Of a stretch of 64,000 nt of DNA, positions 35,237-43,160 are shown piece after piece. Position 1 is the first letter of the stretch. Each line of letters begins with the position of its first letter. Origin of the DNA: Streptomyces cylindrosporus. Lineage in GTDB: Bacteria > Actinomycetota > Actinomycetes > Streptomycetales > Streptomycetaceae. The position numbers and the translations under genes are program-made. A model generated the notes under the pieces. The model did not search any database and was not told the DNA's origin. It saw only the letters and a program-made list of their open reading frames with translations. The stretch spans positions 496,001-560,000 of the forward strand of contig NZ_JALDAY010000007.1 in assembly GCF_022698165.1 (NCBI RefSeq), read 5' to 3'.

Positions 35237-36523
35237 TCAGCCCGCGTGACCGTTGCCCGGCTCGCCCTCCCCGCGCCAGGGTCGGGCCAGCGCGACCAGG
35301 GCAACTCCCGCCGCCGCCACGGCGATCAGCATGATCAGCGCCATCGGCAGTGAACTGGCCTCGCCGAACAGACCGACCAACGGCGAGGCCAGCGCACCGA
35401 GGAGGAACTGGAAGCCGCCGAGCAGCGCCGAGGCGGCGCCGGGGGCGGACCGGCCGAGGGTCTGGCCGATACTCATGGCCGCCGGGAAGACCAGGCCGAT
35501 GGCGCCGACGGTCACGAAGAGGGTGGCCCAGGTGCCGGCGAGGGTCTCGCCGACGGTGAGCACGAGCAGCACCTGGGCCAGCGCGCCGAGCCCGGCGAGC
35601 GCGATCCCGGCGGTGAGCAGGGTGTTCAGCCGCGTCCCTCGCCCCACCAGCCGCGAGAAGGTCGCACCGGCGATGAGCATGCCGACGGCGTTGGTGGCGA
35701 AGATGAGGGAGTACGTCGTCGACGACACGCCGTGCAGGTTCTCGAAGACGAAGCTGGAACCGCTGATGTAGGTGAACAGCGCCGCCGCGGCGAGGGCGAG
35801 CGCGAGGACGTACCCCATGAAGGCGCGGCGGGCGAGCAGTCCGCCCATGGCCCGGAAGGTGCCCGCGACACCGCCGCCGTGGCGCCGCTCCGGCGGCAGG
35901 GACTCCGGGACCGCCCGCACCACGGCCGGCAGGAGCAGGACGCCCAGCACGGTCAGTACGGCGAACACCGCGCGCCAGGTCGACACGGACAGGATCGCAC
36001 CGCCGAGCACCGGCGCGGCGATCGGCGCCACACCCATGACCTGGGACAACACCGCGAAGTAGCGCGGGAGTCGGGGGCCGTGGAAGCGGTCGGTGAGCAC
36101 CGCCCGGGCCAGCACCATGCCCGCCGCGCCGGCGACGCCCTGCAGGAAGCGCGCGCCGGTCAGCAGGCCGATGTTCGGGGCGAACGCGCAGGCCAGGGAG
36201 AAGACGGCGAAACCGGTGACCCCGCCGATGAGCAGCCTGCGCCGCCCGAGCCCGTCGCTGAGCGGCCCGATCAGCAGCTGTCCCACGACGAGTCCGGCCA
36301 GGAACGCGGTCATCGTCAGCTGCACGGCCGAACTGCTCGCGCCGAGCGCCTCTCCCATCGCGGGGAAGCCGGGCACGTACATGTCGGTGGCGAGCGGGGC
36401 CACGGCCGTGAGGGCACCGAGGACGGCGATCAGGGCGACGGCGGGACGAGGCGGGCCGCCGGGGACGGTGTCCGCGTCGGTGGGGTGCGATGCGGTGGAG
36501 CGGGAAGGGGACGGGGATATCAT
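35237..36523 (-). CDS. Bcr/CflA-type MFS multidrug efflux transporter
   Basis: A 428-residue transporter with twelve predicted membrane helices. The motif A loop is GPLSDGLGRRRLLIGG, and helix 1 carries the Bcr family signature LATDMYVPGFPAM. It likely exports drugs by proton antiport. The start codon at 36523 overlaps, on the other strand, the sequence leading to the MarR gene; the MarR repressor very likely controls both. Confidence 0.9.
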   Translation of the reverse strand: MISPSPSRSTASHPTDADTVPGGPPRPAVALIAVLGALTAVAPLATDMYVPGFPAMGEALGASSSAVQLTMTAFLAGLVVGQLLIGPLSDGLGRRRLLIGGVTGFAVFSLACAFAPNIGLLTGARFLQGVAGAAGMVLARAVLTDRFHGPRLPRYFAVLSQVMGVAPIAAPVLGGAILSVSTWRAVFAVLTVLGVLLLPAVVRAVPESLPPERRHGGGVAGTFRAMGGLLARRAFMGYVLALALAAAALFTYISGSSFVFENLHGVSSTTYSLIFATNAVGMLIAGATFSRLVGRGTRLNTLLTAGIALAGLGALAQVLLVLTVGETLAGTWATLFVTVGAIGLVFPAAMSIGQTLGRSAPGAASALLGGFQFLLGALASPLVGLFGEASSLPMALIMLIAVAAAGVALVALARPWRGEGEPGNGHAG

Positions 36524-36534
36524 GAGCAGAACGA

Positions 36535-36555
36535 TAACCGATAGTTCACTGGTTA
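36535..36555. promoter_or_regulatory. Inverted repeat upstream of the MarR gene, candidate operator
   Basis: TAACC at 36535-36539 and GGTTA at 36551-36555 face each other across 11 bases, inside the 67-base gap between the MFS and MarR starts; GTTAAC at 36552-36557 is itself a dyad. Confidence 0.4.
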
Positions 36556-36590
36556 ACAAAGAGCATTCCGAGCATGAGAAGGCGAGCCGC

Positions 36591-37085
36591 ATGACCTCCA
36601 CCCCCGGCGACGTCCGCGCGCAGTGGGCCGAGCACAACCCCGGCCTGGACACCTCCCCCATGGAGCTGGTGGGTCTGCTCAAGCACGCCACCGGTCTGCT
36701 GAACGCCGCCGTCGAACCCCTCTACGCGGGCGCCCCGCTCACCGCCCCCGAGGTCGACATGCTCATCCCCCTGCGGCATGCCACCGACCCGGTCATCGCC
36801 CGCACCCTCGCCCATCGGATGGGCCTGTCCCGGGCGGGCGTCAGCAAGACGCTCGCGAAGCTGGAGCGCCGCGGCTACATCGCCCGCACCCCCAACCCCG
36901 CTGACCGCCGCGCCGCCCTGGTCACCATCACACCGGAGGGCGCGAACGCCGTCGACGAGCTCTTCCCCCGCCAACTCGCCGCCGAGGTGGACCTGTTGTC
37001 GGGCCTCGGCGAGGACCGCGAGTGGGTACTCAAGGCCCTGAGCCGCCTGGTGCAGGCCATGGAGGGCGGGACGCCCCGCGACTGA
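36591..37085 (+). CDS. MarR-family transcriptional regulator
   Basis: A 164-residue MarR repressor with the winged HTH RTLAHRMGLSRAGVSKTLAKLERRGYIARTPNPADRRAALVTITPEG. ATG 36591 follows GAGAAGG by eight bases; an ATG at 36522 lies within the opposite gene's start and lacks a site. It should repress the divergent efflux pump until a lipophilic ligand binds. Confidence 0.88.
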   Translation: MTSTPGDVRAQWAEHNPGLDTSPMELVGLLKHATGLLNAAVEPLYAGAPLTAPEVDMLIPLRHATDPVIARTLAHRMGLSRAGVSKTLAKLERRGYIARTPNPADRRAALVTITPEGANAVDELFPRQLAAEVDLLSGLGEDREWVLKALSRLVQAMEGGTPRD

Positions 37086-37162
37086 CCGGGAGATCGACGG
37101 GGACAGCGGCGGCGTGGCCCCACGTCTCGATCATGGCCCGATTTCGACTCGCCCCGTGTGCG

Positions 37163-37184
37163 CAGTGACATTTATCTGTCACTG
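37163..37184. promoter_or_regulatory. Inverted repeat upstream of the RsbW-like gene
   Basis: CAGTGACA and TGTCACTG face each other across TTTATC, and the outer GTGCG/TGCGC extends the dyad imperfectly. The AGTGA...TCACT form recalls BldD-like sites but with longer spacing. It lies 52 bases before the GTG of the following gene and could be an operator or a leader hairpin. Confidence 0.35.
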
Positions 37185-37235
37185 TGCGCTTCTAGCAGTG
37201 GGGAGGGTCTTCGGCAGCGTATGGGGAGGACGCTT

Positions 37236-37676
37236 GTGCTGAGACGTGAGGCTTTCCGGGTGCCCCGGCATCCGGCTTCGGTGGGGTTCGCACGGCACCG
37301 GGTACGACAGCATCTGGCCACCTGGGGGCACGGCAAGGACGACGCGATCACGCAGGACGTCGTCCTGCTGGCGTCCGAGCTGGCGGCGAACGTCGTCCGG
37401 CACGGCCCCATCCTGGAGCGGGAGTTCGAGATCGCGGTGACGGCACGGGCGGACGGCTCCTGCTTCATCGCCGTCTCCGACGAGAGCTCCGCCCAGCCCG
37501 TCCTCCAGACCGCGCAGAACACGGACGACGAGCGGGGCCGCGGCCTGCACCTGGTCGACCAGCTGGCGCACACCTGGGGCGTGCGGCACCGCGGGCGCAA
37601 CGGCAAGACGGTGTGGGCCCTGGTCGCCACCCCCGCCCACGGCACGGCACCGGCCCGCCGCCACCGGGATCAGTGA
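37236..37676 (+). CDS. RsbW-like ATP-binding protein (anti-sigma factor kinase fold)
   Basis: A 146-residue HATPase_c domain protein. The N box is LLASELAANVVRHG and the G1/G2 region DERGRGLHLVDQLAHTWGVRH. Streptomycetes hold many such stand-alone GHKL kinases that control sigma-B-like factors through anti-sigma antagonists. GTG 37236 lies six bases after GGGGAGGA; the ATG at 37221 is part of that site. No sigma factor or antagonist gene is adjacent. Confidence 0.85.
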   Translation: MLRREAFRVPRHPASVGFARHRVRQHLATWGHGKDDAITQDVVLLASELAANVVRHGPILEREFEIAVTARADGSCFIAVSDESSAQPVLQTAQNTDDERGRGLHLVDQLAHTWGVRHRGRNGKTVWALVATPAHGTAPARRHRDQ

Positions 37677-37701
37677 CGGCGAAGGCCCGGACCCCGTCCG
37701 G

Positions 37702-38403
37702 CTACTGCGCGAGCTGCGGGTAGAGGGCCGAGAGGTCGGCGGACAGTCCCGCCTTCACCTGGCGTGAGATGTCGTCGGCCAGCACCTCGGGCGCACCGGC
37801 CTCGATGCCGTCCAGCGCCAGCGCGGCGACGGTACGGGCGTCGATCTTGGGCGCGTCGATCCGCGCGGTCAGGTCGGTGTCGACGTACCCGACGTGCAGA
37901 CCCGTGACGTCGATGCCGCGTTCGAGCAGTTCCAGGCGCAGGGAGTTGGTCTGCTGCCACAGGGCGGCCTTGGAGGCGCTGTAGGAACCGGCGTTGCCCA
38001 GCCAGGACAGCACGGAGTGGACGTTCAGGATGTGTCCGCCGCCGTTGCGCTCGATGACCGGGACGAAGGCGCGGGCGACCAGCAGGGGCCCGTAGAAGTT
38101 GATCTCGAACTCCCGGCGCACGTCGTCGACCGGGGTATCGAGGAAGGACCCGCCGACCGAGGCTCCGGCGTTGTTGATCAGCACGGTGACGTCCCGCGCC
38201 CGCGCCGCGGCGGCCGCCACCGAGTCCGGGTCGGTGACCTCCAGCGCCAGCGGTACGGCGTCGGGGTGCGTGACCGTCCGCGGGTCGCGGGCGGTGGCGT
38301 ACACCTTGCCCGCGCCACGCGCGTACAGCTCCTCCACCAGCGCCTTGCCGATGCCCCGGCTGCCGCCGGTGACGAGGACCACGGCGTCCTTGATCGCGGT
38401 CAT
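37702..38403 (-). CDS. Short-chain dehydrogenase/reductase
   Basis: A 233-residue classical SDR with TGGSRGIGKALVEELYARGAGKVYATAR, NNAG at the fourth strand and the catalytic SYSASK. It is a single-gene unit under two identical palindromic operators. A typical stress-induced or quorum-type SDR; substrate unknown. ATG 38403 follows GGGAG. Confidence 0.88.
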   Translation of the reverse strand: MTAIKDAVVLVTGGSRGIGKALVEELYARGAGKVYATARDPRTVTHPDAVPLALEVTDPDSVAAAAARARDVTVLINNAGASVGGSFLDTPVDDVRREFEINFYGPLLVARAFVPVIERNGGGHILNVHSVLSWLGNAGSYSASKAALWQQTNSLRLELLERGIDVTGLHVGYVDTDLTARIDAPKIDARTVAALALDGIEAGAPEVLADDISRQVKAGLSADLSALYPQLAQ

Positions 38404-38420
38404 GGTGTGCTCCCATCGCA

Positions 38421-38462
38421 GTAAACCGATCGGTTTCCATCACTGTAAACCGATCGGTTTCC
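38421..38462. promoter_or_regulatory. Two identical 18-bp operator repeats, each with a 14-bp palindrome
   Basis: GTAAACCGATCGGTTTCC occurs exactly at 38421-38438 and again at 38445-38462, 24 bases apart. Each contains the perfect palindrome AAACCGATCGGTTT, a TetR-type operator form. They lie 18-59 bases upstream of the SDR start, across its likely promoter. No TetR gene is next to it; the nearest regulator gene is PadR, which uses different sites. Confidence 0.75.
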
Positions 38463-38492
38463 TCGCTCAAGGGCAGACGGATGAGCCGGGCG

Positions 38493-39071
38493 TCACACCT
38501 CCGGCTTCGCGAGAGCCGCGGCGCGCTGGTCGAGCCGCTTCAGGGCCATCTCGCCCCAGCGGAGGTTCCCGCGCTCCAGCGCCAGGCCGCCCAGCAGGGT
38601 GAGGTACGGGCCGATGCGCTCGGCGCTGGTGAAGTACTCGTCCTCGGTGCGCCCGTCGAGCAGCCGCTCCTGAAGGCGCTCGTAGCGGGCGAGCTTGGCG
38701 GCGGACCGCTCCACGCGTTCGGCGACGGCGGCCCGCACGGCCGAGATCTCGCCGATGTCGAGGCACTGGACCTTGACCATCAGCTCGTCGCGGATCGCGA
38801 GGGGCTTGGCCGGGGTCTCCAGGACGTAGTCGCGCAGGACCTCCAGGCCGGCCTCGGTGAGGGAGAAGAGCCGTTTGTTGGGCCGCCGTTCCTGCTGGAC
38901 GACCCGGGCGGAGACGAGCCCCTCGCCCTCCATGCGTTCCAACTCGCGGTAGAGCTGCTGGGGCGTGGCCATCCAGAAGTTGGCGACCGAGGCCTCGAAT
39001 CCCTTGGCGAGGTCGTAGCCGGACGCCTCGCCCTCCAGAAGCGCGGCCATCACCGCGTTGCGCAATGCCAT
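38493..39071 (-). CDS. PadR-family transcriptional regulator
   Basis: A 192-residue PadR protein: N-terminal winged HTH (MAALLEGEASGYDLAKGFEASVANFWMATPQQLYRELERMEGEGLVSARVV) and a C-terminal Vir-type helical dimer domain. A near-perfect 26-bp dyad just upstream suggests autorepression. It may also control the following SDR or the GDSL gene, but that is inference. Confidence 0.9.
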   Translation of the reverse strand: MALRNAVMAALLEGEASGYDLAKGFEASVANFWMATPQQLYRELERMEGEGLVSARVVQQERRPNKRLFSLTEAGLEVLRDYVLETPAKPLAIRDELMVKVQCLDIGEISAVRAAVAERVERSAAKLARYERLQERLLDGRTEDEYFTSAERIGPYLTLLGGLALERGNLRWGEMALKRLDQRAAALAKPEV

Positions 39072-39084
39072 TCGCTCAAATTAA

Positions 39085-39110
39085 CACCGTGTTGACTAGT
39101 CAATACGGTG
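39085..39110. promoter_or_regulatory. 26-bp near-perfect palindrome, candidate PadR operator
   Basis: The left arm CACCGTGTTGACT and right arm AGTCAATACGGTG pair at 12 of 13 positions, with the perfect core TTGACTAGTCAA at 39092-39103. It lies 14 bases upstream of the padR-type start, between it and the GDSL gene stop, and overlaps a TTGACT -35-like hexamer. Confidence 0.6.
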
Positions 39111-39111
39111 A

Positions 39112-39906
39112 CTACGTGCCGTCGGCGAGCACGGTCACCGGGAGCAGCGCGGGCCGCTTGGCCTGGCGTCCGTCGCCGGAGGAACGGCCGCGCACCCGGC
39201 GCACGAGCCAGGGGCCCAGGAAGGCGCCGGCCCAGCGGAGTTCGGCGCGGGCGGCCCGCAGGCCCGAGAGTGCCGCCGGGTCGGGCGGCAGGGGCCGGGT
39301 CCAGCTGTCGTCGCTGCCGGGGAGGGCGAGGGCGTGCGCGACCGCGGCGGCGATACGGGCGTGCCCGTCGGGGCTCGCGTGCAGCCGGTCGGCGCTCCAC
39401 AGCCGCGGGTCGGTCACCGCGGGGTACGGCTCCGAGTCGGCCACGATGACGTCGTGCCGCCGGGCCGCCTCGCGGATACGGGCGTTGAGGGCGAGGACGC
39501 GGGGCACCAGCGGGCGGGCCGGCGGGGCGATCCGGCCGATGTCGGGGAAGGTGAGCGTGGCGACGCGGGCGCCCTGCGCGGTGAGCGCGGCGAACATCGC
39601 CTCCAGGTGTCCGGCCACCTCGTCCGGGTCGAAGCGGGGCCGCAGCACGTCGTTGACCCCGGCGACCACCGTGGCGAGGTCGGGCTTCAGCGCGAGGGCG
39701 GGGGCGAGCTGCTCGGCCCGCACCTGTCCGGCGAGCCGGCCGCGCACCGCGAGGTTGGCGTACCGGACGTCGGGGTTGTCGCGGGCGAGCTGCTCGGCGA
39801 GCCGGTCCGCCCACCCGCGCAGCCCGCGCACCTCGTCGCCGTCGCCGAGCCCCTCGGTCTGACTGTCGCCCAGGGCGACGTACCGCAGATATCCGCTGCC
39901 CGCCAC
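39112..39906 (-). CDS. SGNH/GDSL-type hydrolase
   Basis: A 264-residue esterase-like protein from GTG 39906 (GGTGGGGG upstream; a frame to 39951 lacks a site). Block I is GDSQTEGLGDGD with the Ser at residue 15, the oxyanion Asn region is AGVNDVLRP, and the late catalytic pair is DRLHASPDGH. No signal peptide is evident, so it probably acts in the cytoplasm on esters or thioesters. Confidence 0.87.
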   Translation of the reverse strand: MAGSGYLRYVALGDSQTEGLGDGDEVRGLRGWADRLAEQLARDNPDVRYANLAVRGRLAGQVRAEQLAPALALKPDLATVVAGVNDVLRPRFDPDEVAGHLEAMFAALTAQGARVATLTFPDIGRIAPPARPLVPRVLALNARIREAARRHDVIVADSEPYPAVTDPRLWSADRLHASPDGHARIAAAVAHALALPGSDDSWTRPLPPDPAALSGLRAARAELRWAGAFLGPWLVRRVRGRSSGDGRQAKRPALLPVTVLADGT

Positions 39907-39951
39907 GAGCCCCCACCGCCTTCCGCCCCACCGCGTAAGCCAACTAAGCAC

Positions 39952-40944
39952 CTACTCGCTTTGTTGACTATAGCTGTTCGGCCAAGCGCGCGGGAACGGT
40001 ACGCGCAAGGTCGCCGCGTCGACCGGCGTGTGCTCGGCGGCGGCGTGCAGGCGGCCCGCGCGCAGGACGATCGCGCCGCTGCGGAGCATGGTGTCGATCA
40101 GTTCGGCGGCGAGCGTCTCGGGGGTGCGGCGCAGCAGCCCGGCCGCGTCCGTGAGCCAGGAACGGGCGTGGAGATAGGGCTCGGCGTCGGTCGCGGGGAT
40201 GCCGTCGCGGATCATCAGGGCGTAGGCGAAGATGCGGCGGGCGCCGTACCAGACCGCGCCGTCGGGGTCGTCGACGAGGCGTTGGGCGCGGCGCAGTGCG
40301 GTGGCGAAGGCGGCGCCCGGGTCGGCGGGGAGCGGGCCGTGCCCGGGCAGCAGCACGCGCGGGGCGAGGTCGGCCAGTCGTTGCAGGGAGGCCAGTGCGG
40401 TGGCGGCGACATCGGGGCCGTCGAGGGCGAGGTCGACCCAGCCGACGTCGTAGTCGGACAGGGCGTCGCCGACCGCGAGCAGCCGTTCCTCCGGCTGCCA
40501 CAGGGCCAGGTGGCCGGGGGTGTGCCCGGGCGTCGACACGACCGTCCAGTCGGCGTCGCCGAGGCGCAGGAGGCGGTCGTCGTGGAGGGGCTCGTCGACG
40601 GTGTAGGGGGCGACCGGCTGGTCGAGGTGCTCCGCCGAGCAGCAGCCGGGGTCGCGGCGGGCGACGGCGGCGGCTTCGGGCGCGCCGGCCGCGATGGCCG
40701 AACCGCCCGCCTGAAGCAGCGCGTTGCCGCCGACGTGGTCGGAGTGCCAGTGGGTGTTGACGACCAACTCGATGTGCCCGGCATGGGCTTGGGCCCACTC
40801 GGCCGTCTCCTCGGCGTGGCCGACGAAGCCGCTGTCGACGAGGGCCGGCCGACCGCCGTGCAGCAGAAGCAGGTTGGCGTCCGGGAAGGCCCGCTGCCGC
40901 CAGGTCACCCAGGCCGGCAGCCGCTCGTCGTCGGCCGCGCTCAC
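39952..40944 (-). CDS. MBL-fold metallohydrolase
   Basis: A 330-residue metallo-beta-lactamase fold protein. Metal ligands are in NTHWHSDHVGGN, STPGHTPGHLALW and AVGDALSDYDVGW, followed by a helical C-terminal domain. GTG 40944 overlaps the preceding stop by GTGA; GTG 40947 is one codon earlier. Coupled to the shrunken crotonase and the beta-hydroxyacid dehydrogenase, so all three were once one pathway, possibly thioester hydrolysis in acyl-CoA metabolism. Confidence 0.85.
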   Translation of the reverse strand: MSAADDERLPAWVTWRQRAFPDANLLLLHGGRPALVDSGFVGHAEETAEWAQAHAGHIELVVNTHWHSDHVGGNALLQAGGSAIAAGAPEAAAVARRDPGCCSAEHLDQPVAPYTVDEPLHDDRLLRLGDADWTVVSTPGHTPGHLALWQPEERLLAVGDALSDYDVGWVDLALDGPDVAATALASLQRLADLAPRVLLPGHGPLPADPGAAFATALRRAQRLVDDPDGAVWYGARRIFAYALMIRDGIPATDAEPYLHARSWLTDAAGLLRRTPETLAAELIDTMLRSGAIVLRAGRLHAAAEHTPVDAATLRVPFPRAWPNSYSQQSE

Positions 40945-41399
40945 CACGGCGCCGGACTGCCCTTGAGCTCCTGCCAGTGGCGTCTGTGCGCGTGCCAGGC
41001 GTGCTCGCTCGTCATCCCGGCGGGCAGCTCCCTGTCGAGGGGATCGGACAGTTCGGCGATGTCCCGCAGGGCGGCCGCCTGGGCGGCCCGCTTGGTGAAG
41101 GCGTACTGCTCGACGCGGTCCGCCGGTGCGTACCGCGCGCCCTCCGGCACCGACACGCGGTGGTCGCACACGGCCGCGGTGATCAACCCCCCGGCGAAGG
41201 CATGCCCGTTGACCGCCGCGACCGTCGGCCGCGGATACGTGAACAGCCGCATGCTGGTGGCCCGGTACCCCTGGAACCAGGACGCGACGGCCGCCTCGTC
41301 ACCGGCGAACAACGGGAAGTGCTCCTCCAGGTCGAGCCCGGCGGAGAAGCGCGTGCCCGTGCCGGTCAGCACCACGGGACTCTCGACCGTCCAGCTCAT
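40941..41399 (-). CDS. Shrunken enoyl-CoA hydratase-like protein, possible pseudogene
   Basis: Only 152 residues against about 260 in the family. The first crotonase motif (VVLTGTGTRFSAGLDLEEH) starts at residue 9, so about 45 N-terminal residues are absent. After the second motif (AAVNGHAFAGGLITAAVCDHR) the sequence jumps from EGARYA directly to a normal C-terminal part (PADRVEQYAFTKRAAQ...ELKGSPAPW), an in-frame loss of roughly 60-70 residues. It still keeps ATGA overlaps with both neighbours. It is either a decayed gene preserving coupling or a non-catalytic remnant. Confidence 0.7.
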   Translation of the reverse strand: MSWTVESPVVLTGTGTRFSAGLDLEEHFPLFAGDEAAVASWFQGYRATSMRLFTYPRPTVAAVNGHAFAGGLITAAVCDHRVSVPEGARYAPADRVEQYAFTKRAAQAAALRDIAELSDPLDRELPAGMTSEHAWHAHRRHWQELKGSPAPW

Positions 41400-42298
41400 G
41401 CTCGGCCCTCCGTCGCGACCGCGGTCTGCGTTCGGGTGCGGATCTCCAGTGCGTGCAGTACGGCAATCATGTCCTCGTGCCCGTACCCGTGGGCGACGGT
41501 CTCGCCGAAGAGGGCGTGGCAGATGTCGAGGAGGGGCGAGGCGAGTCCGGCTCGGCGGGCGGCCTCCGCGATCAGCCGGTTGTTCTTCAGTACGTCCACC
41601 GCGCCCGCCTGCACGGTGAAGTCCCGGGTCAGCAGCTTCGGTGCCTTCATGCGCGAGACGGCGCTGGCCATCGGCCCCGCGTCCAGCACGTCCAGGAAGA
41701 GGCGGCGGTCGAGACCGTGCCGGTCGGCGAAGTGGAAGGCCTCGGTCAGACCGGTCACCTGGGTGATCAGGAACAGGTTCACCGACAGCTTCATCAGCAG
41801 GGCGTCCGGCACGGGACCGCAGACGAACGCCTCCCGGCACATGGGCGCGAGCAGCGGCCGTACCGCCCGAACGGCCTCCTCCTCGCCCGCCAGCATCGCC
41901 ACCAACTGCCCCTGCTCGGCCGGGATCCGGGAGCCGGACACCGGCGCCTCGACATATCGTCCGCCCACGGACCGGATCTCGTCCCGCAGAGCGGCCGAGT
42001 ACTCCGGCGAGGTCGTCCCCATGTGAACCACGACGTGTCCGGCAGCCCGCGCGGCGAAGTCCGGTGTGCCGCGGCCCAGGACCGCGTCGATGGCGCTCTC
42101 GTCGGCCAGCATCAGGAACACGACCCCCGCCCGCTCGAAGACCCCGTCGGCGCTCGCCGCGACCTCGGCTCCGGCGGCACGCAGGGGCGCGCAGCGCTCC
42201 GGGGTGCGGTTCCACACGACGAGGGGCGTGCCCGCACGGGCGAGATTGAGGGCCATGGGCTGACCCATGACACCCAGGCCGATGAAACCCACGTACAC
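41396..42298 (-). CDS. NAD(P)-dependent beta-hydroxyacid dehydrogenase
   Basis: A 300-residue member of the 3-hydroxyisobutyrate/tartronate semialdehyde dehydrogenase family. It has the Rossmann motif VGFIGLGVMGQPMALNLARAG, the substrate motif YVEAPVSGSRIPAEQGQL, the catalytic Lys in LMKLSVNLF, and the C-terminal helix KNNRLIAEAARR. GTG 42298 is used. First gene of a three-gene operon, divergent from a TetR gene with two operator-like dyads between. Confidence 0.87.
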   Translation of the reverse strand: MYVGFIGLGVMGQPMALNLARAGTPLVVWNRTPERCAPLRAAGAEVAASADGVFERAGVVFLMLADESAIDAVLGRGTPDFAARAAGHVVVHMGTTSPEYSAALRDEIRSVGGRYVEAPVSGSRIPAEQGQLVAMLAGEEEAVRAVRPLLAPMCREAFVCGPVPDALLMKLSVNLFLITQVTGLTEAFHFADRHGLDRRLFLDVLDAGPMASAVSRMKAPKLLTRDFTVQAGAVDVLKNNRLIAEAARRAGLASPLLDICHALFGETVAHGYGHEDMIAVLHALEIRTRTQTAVATEGRA

Positions 42299-42351
42299 GA
42301 CGCACCGCCGTTTCCGGCCCGCGAGGAGTTCGGGCCGCCGGTCTTCGGGAT

Positions 42352-42395
42352 TATGACCGTGGTCATAGTAGCTGCCGCTATGACAGCGGTCATAG
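42352..42395. promoter_or_regulatory. Two ATGACC/GGTCAT palindromes, candidate TetR operators
   Basis: TATGACCGTGGTCATA at 42352-42367 is a perfect 16-bp palindrome; CTATGAC-AGCG-GTCATAG at 42378-42395 is a second dyad of the same core with a four-base centre. The two centres are about 27 bases apart in the gap between the dehydrogenase and TetR genes. Confidence 0.6.
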
Positions 42396-42433
42396 GGTGG
42401 GCTCCGGAACGTCCACGACACGGGAGGTCCGGG

Positions 42434-43030
42434 ATGACGGCGGCCGAGCACGGGCCGCGCGAGCGCATGGTCTTCAGCGCGGCCCAACTGATCCGGCGCG
42501 ACGGGGTCGCGTCCACGGGGATGCGCGAGGTCGCTGCGCACGCCGGGGCGCCGCGCGGCTCGCTCCAGCACTACTTCCCCGGCGGCAAGGAACAGCTGGT
42601 CAACGAGGCAGTGGGGTGGGCGGGCCGGTACGCGGGCAAGCGGGTCGCGCGCTTCCTGGCCGCGCTGCCCGAGCCGACGCCGAGCGGGCTGTTCGCCGAG
42701 ATGGTGCGCCAGTGGACCGACGAGTACGAGGCGGCCGGATTCGCCGGCGGCTGCCCAGTGGCCGCCGCCACGGTGGACTGCGCGGAGTCCACCGCGTCCA
42801 CCCGGGAAGCCGCGGCGGCCGCCTTCGCCACCTGGACCGGTCCGGTGGCCCGGGCGCTGACCGACATGGGCGTGCCCGAGGAGCGCTCGACGGCGCTCGC
42901 CACGCTCATGATCAGCAGCCTGGAGGGCGCGATCCTCATCGCCCGCGCCGAACAGGACACCCGCGCGCTGACGACGGTGACCCGCGAGCTCGGTCCGCTT
43001 CTCGACGCGGCGGCCGGTCCGGCCGGCTGA
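42434..43030 (+). CDS. TetR-family transcriptional regulator
   Basis: A 198-residue TetR repressor with the HTH MVFSAAQLIRRDGVASTGMREVAAHAGAPRGSLQHYFPGGKEQLV and a C-terminal domain of the YxaF/LmrA type (GFAGGCPVAAATVDCAES). ATG 42434 follows GGGAGG. Expected to bind the dyads at 42352-42395 and control itself and the divergent dehydrogenase operon. Confidence 0.88.
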   Translation: MTAAEHGPRERMVFSAAQLIRRDGVASTGMREVAAHAGAPRGSLQHYFPGGKEQLVNEAVGWAGRYAGKRVARFLAALPEPTPSGLFAEMVRQWTDEYEAAGFAGGCPVAAATVDCAESTASTREAAAAAFATWTGPVARALTDMGVPEERSTALATLMISSLEGAILIARAEQDTRALTTVTRELGPLLDAAAGPAG

Positions 43031-43100
43031 CCTCGCGCCAACTGCCCCGTGCATCACAGGCGTTGACCGGAACCCCACCCCGCAGCAGAATGAGCGCACC

Positions 43101-43122
43101 TTCTTGAGAGCGCTCTCAAGAA
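43101..43122. promoter_or_regulatory. 22-bp perfect palindrome, LacI/CebR-like operator
   Basis: The arm TTCTTGAGAGC and its exact complement meet at a central GC, giving GAGAGCGCTCTC in the middle. This core is close to the CebR-type operator TGGGAGCGCTCCCA of streptomycete LacI sugar repressors. It lies 39 bases before the start of the Tat-secreted glycosidase-like gene; no LacI gene is adjacent. Confidence 0.65.
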
Positions 43123-43160
43123 CGCCCTGCCTCCGCTTCCCGCCCCTCCCGAGGAGACAC

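Noticed and set aside
37163..37184. Calling this dyad a true BldD site
   Set aside because: The spacing between half-sites is wider than the known consensus; left as an unnamed inverted repeat.
42379..42433. Earlier start for the TetR gene giving MTVVIVAAAM
   Set aside because: These codons are the operator dyads; ATG 42434 has GGGAGG and fits the family length.
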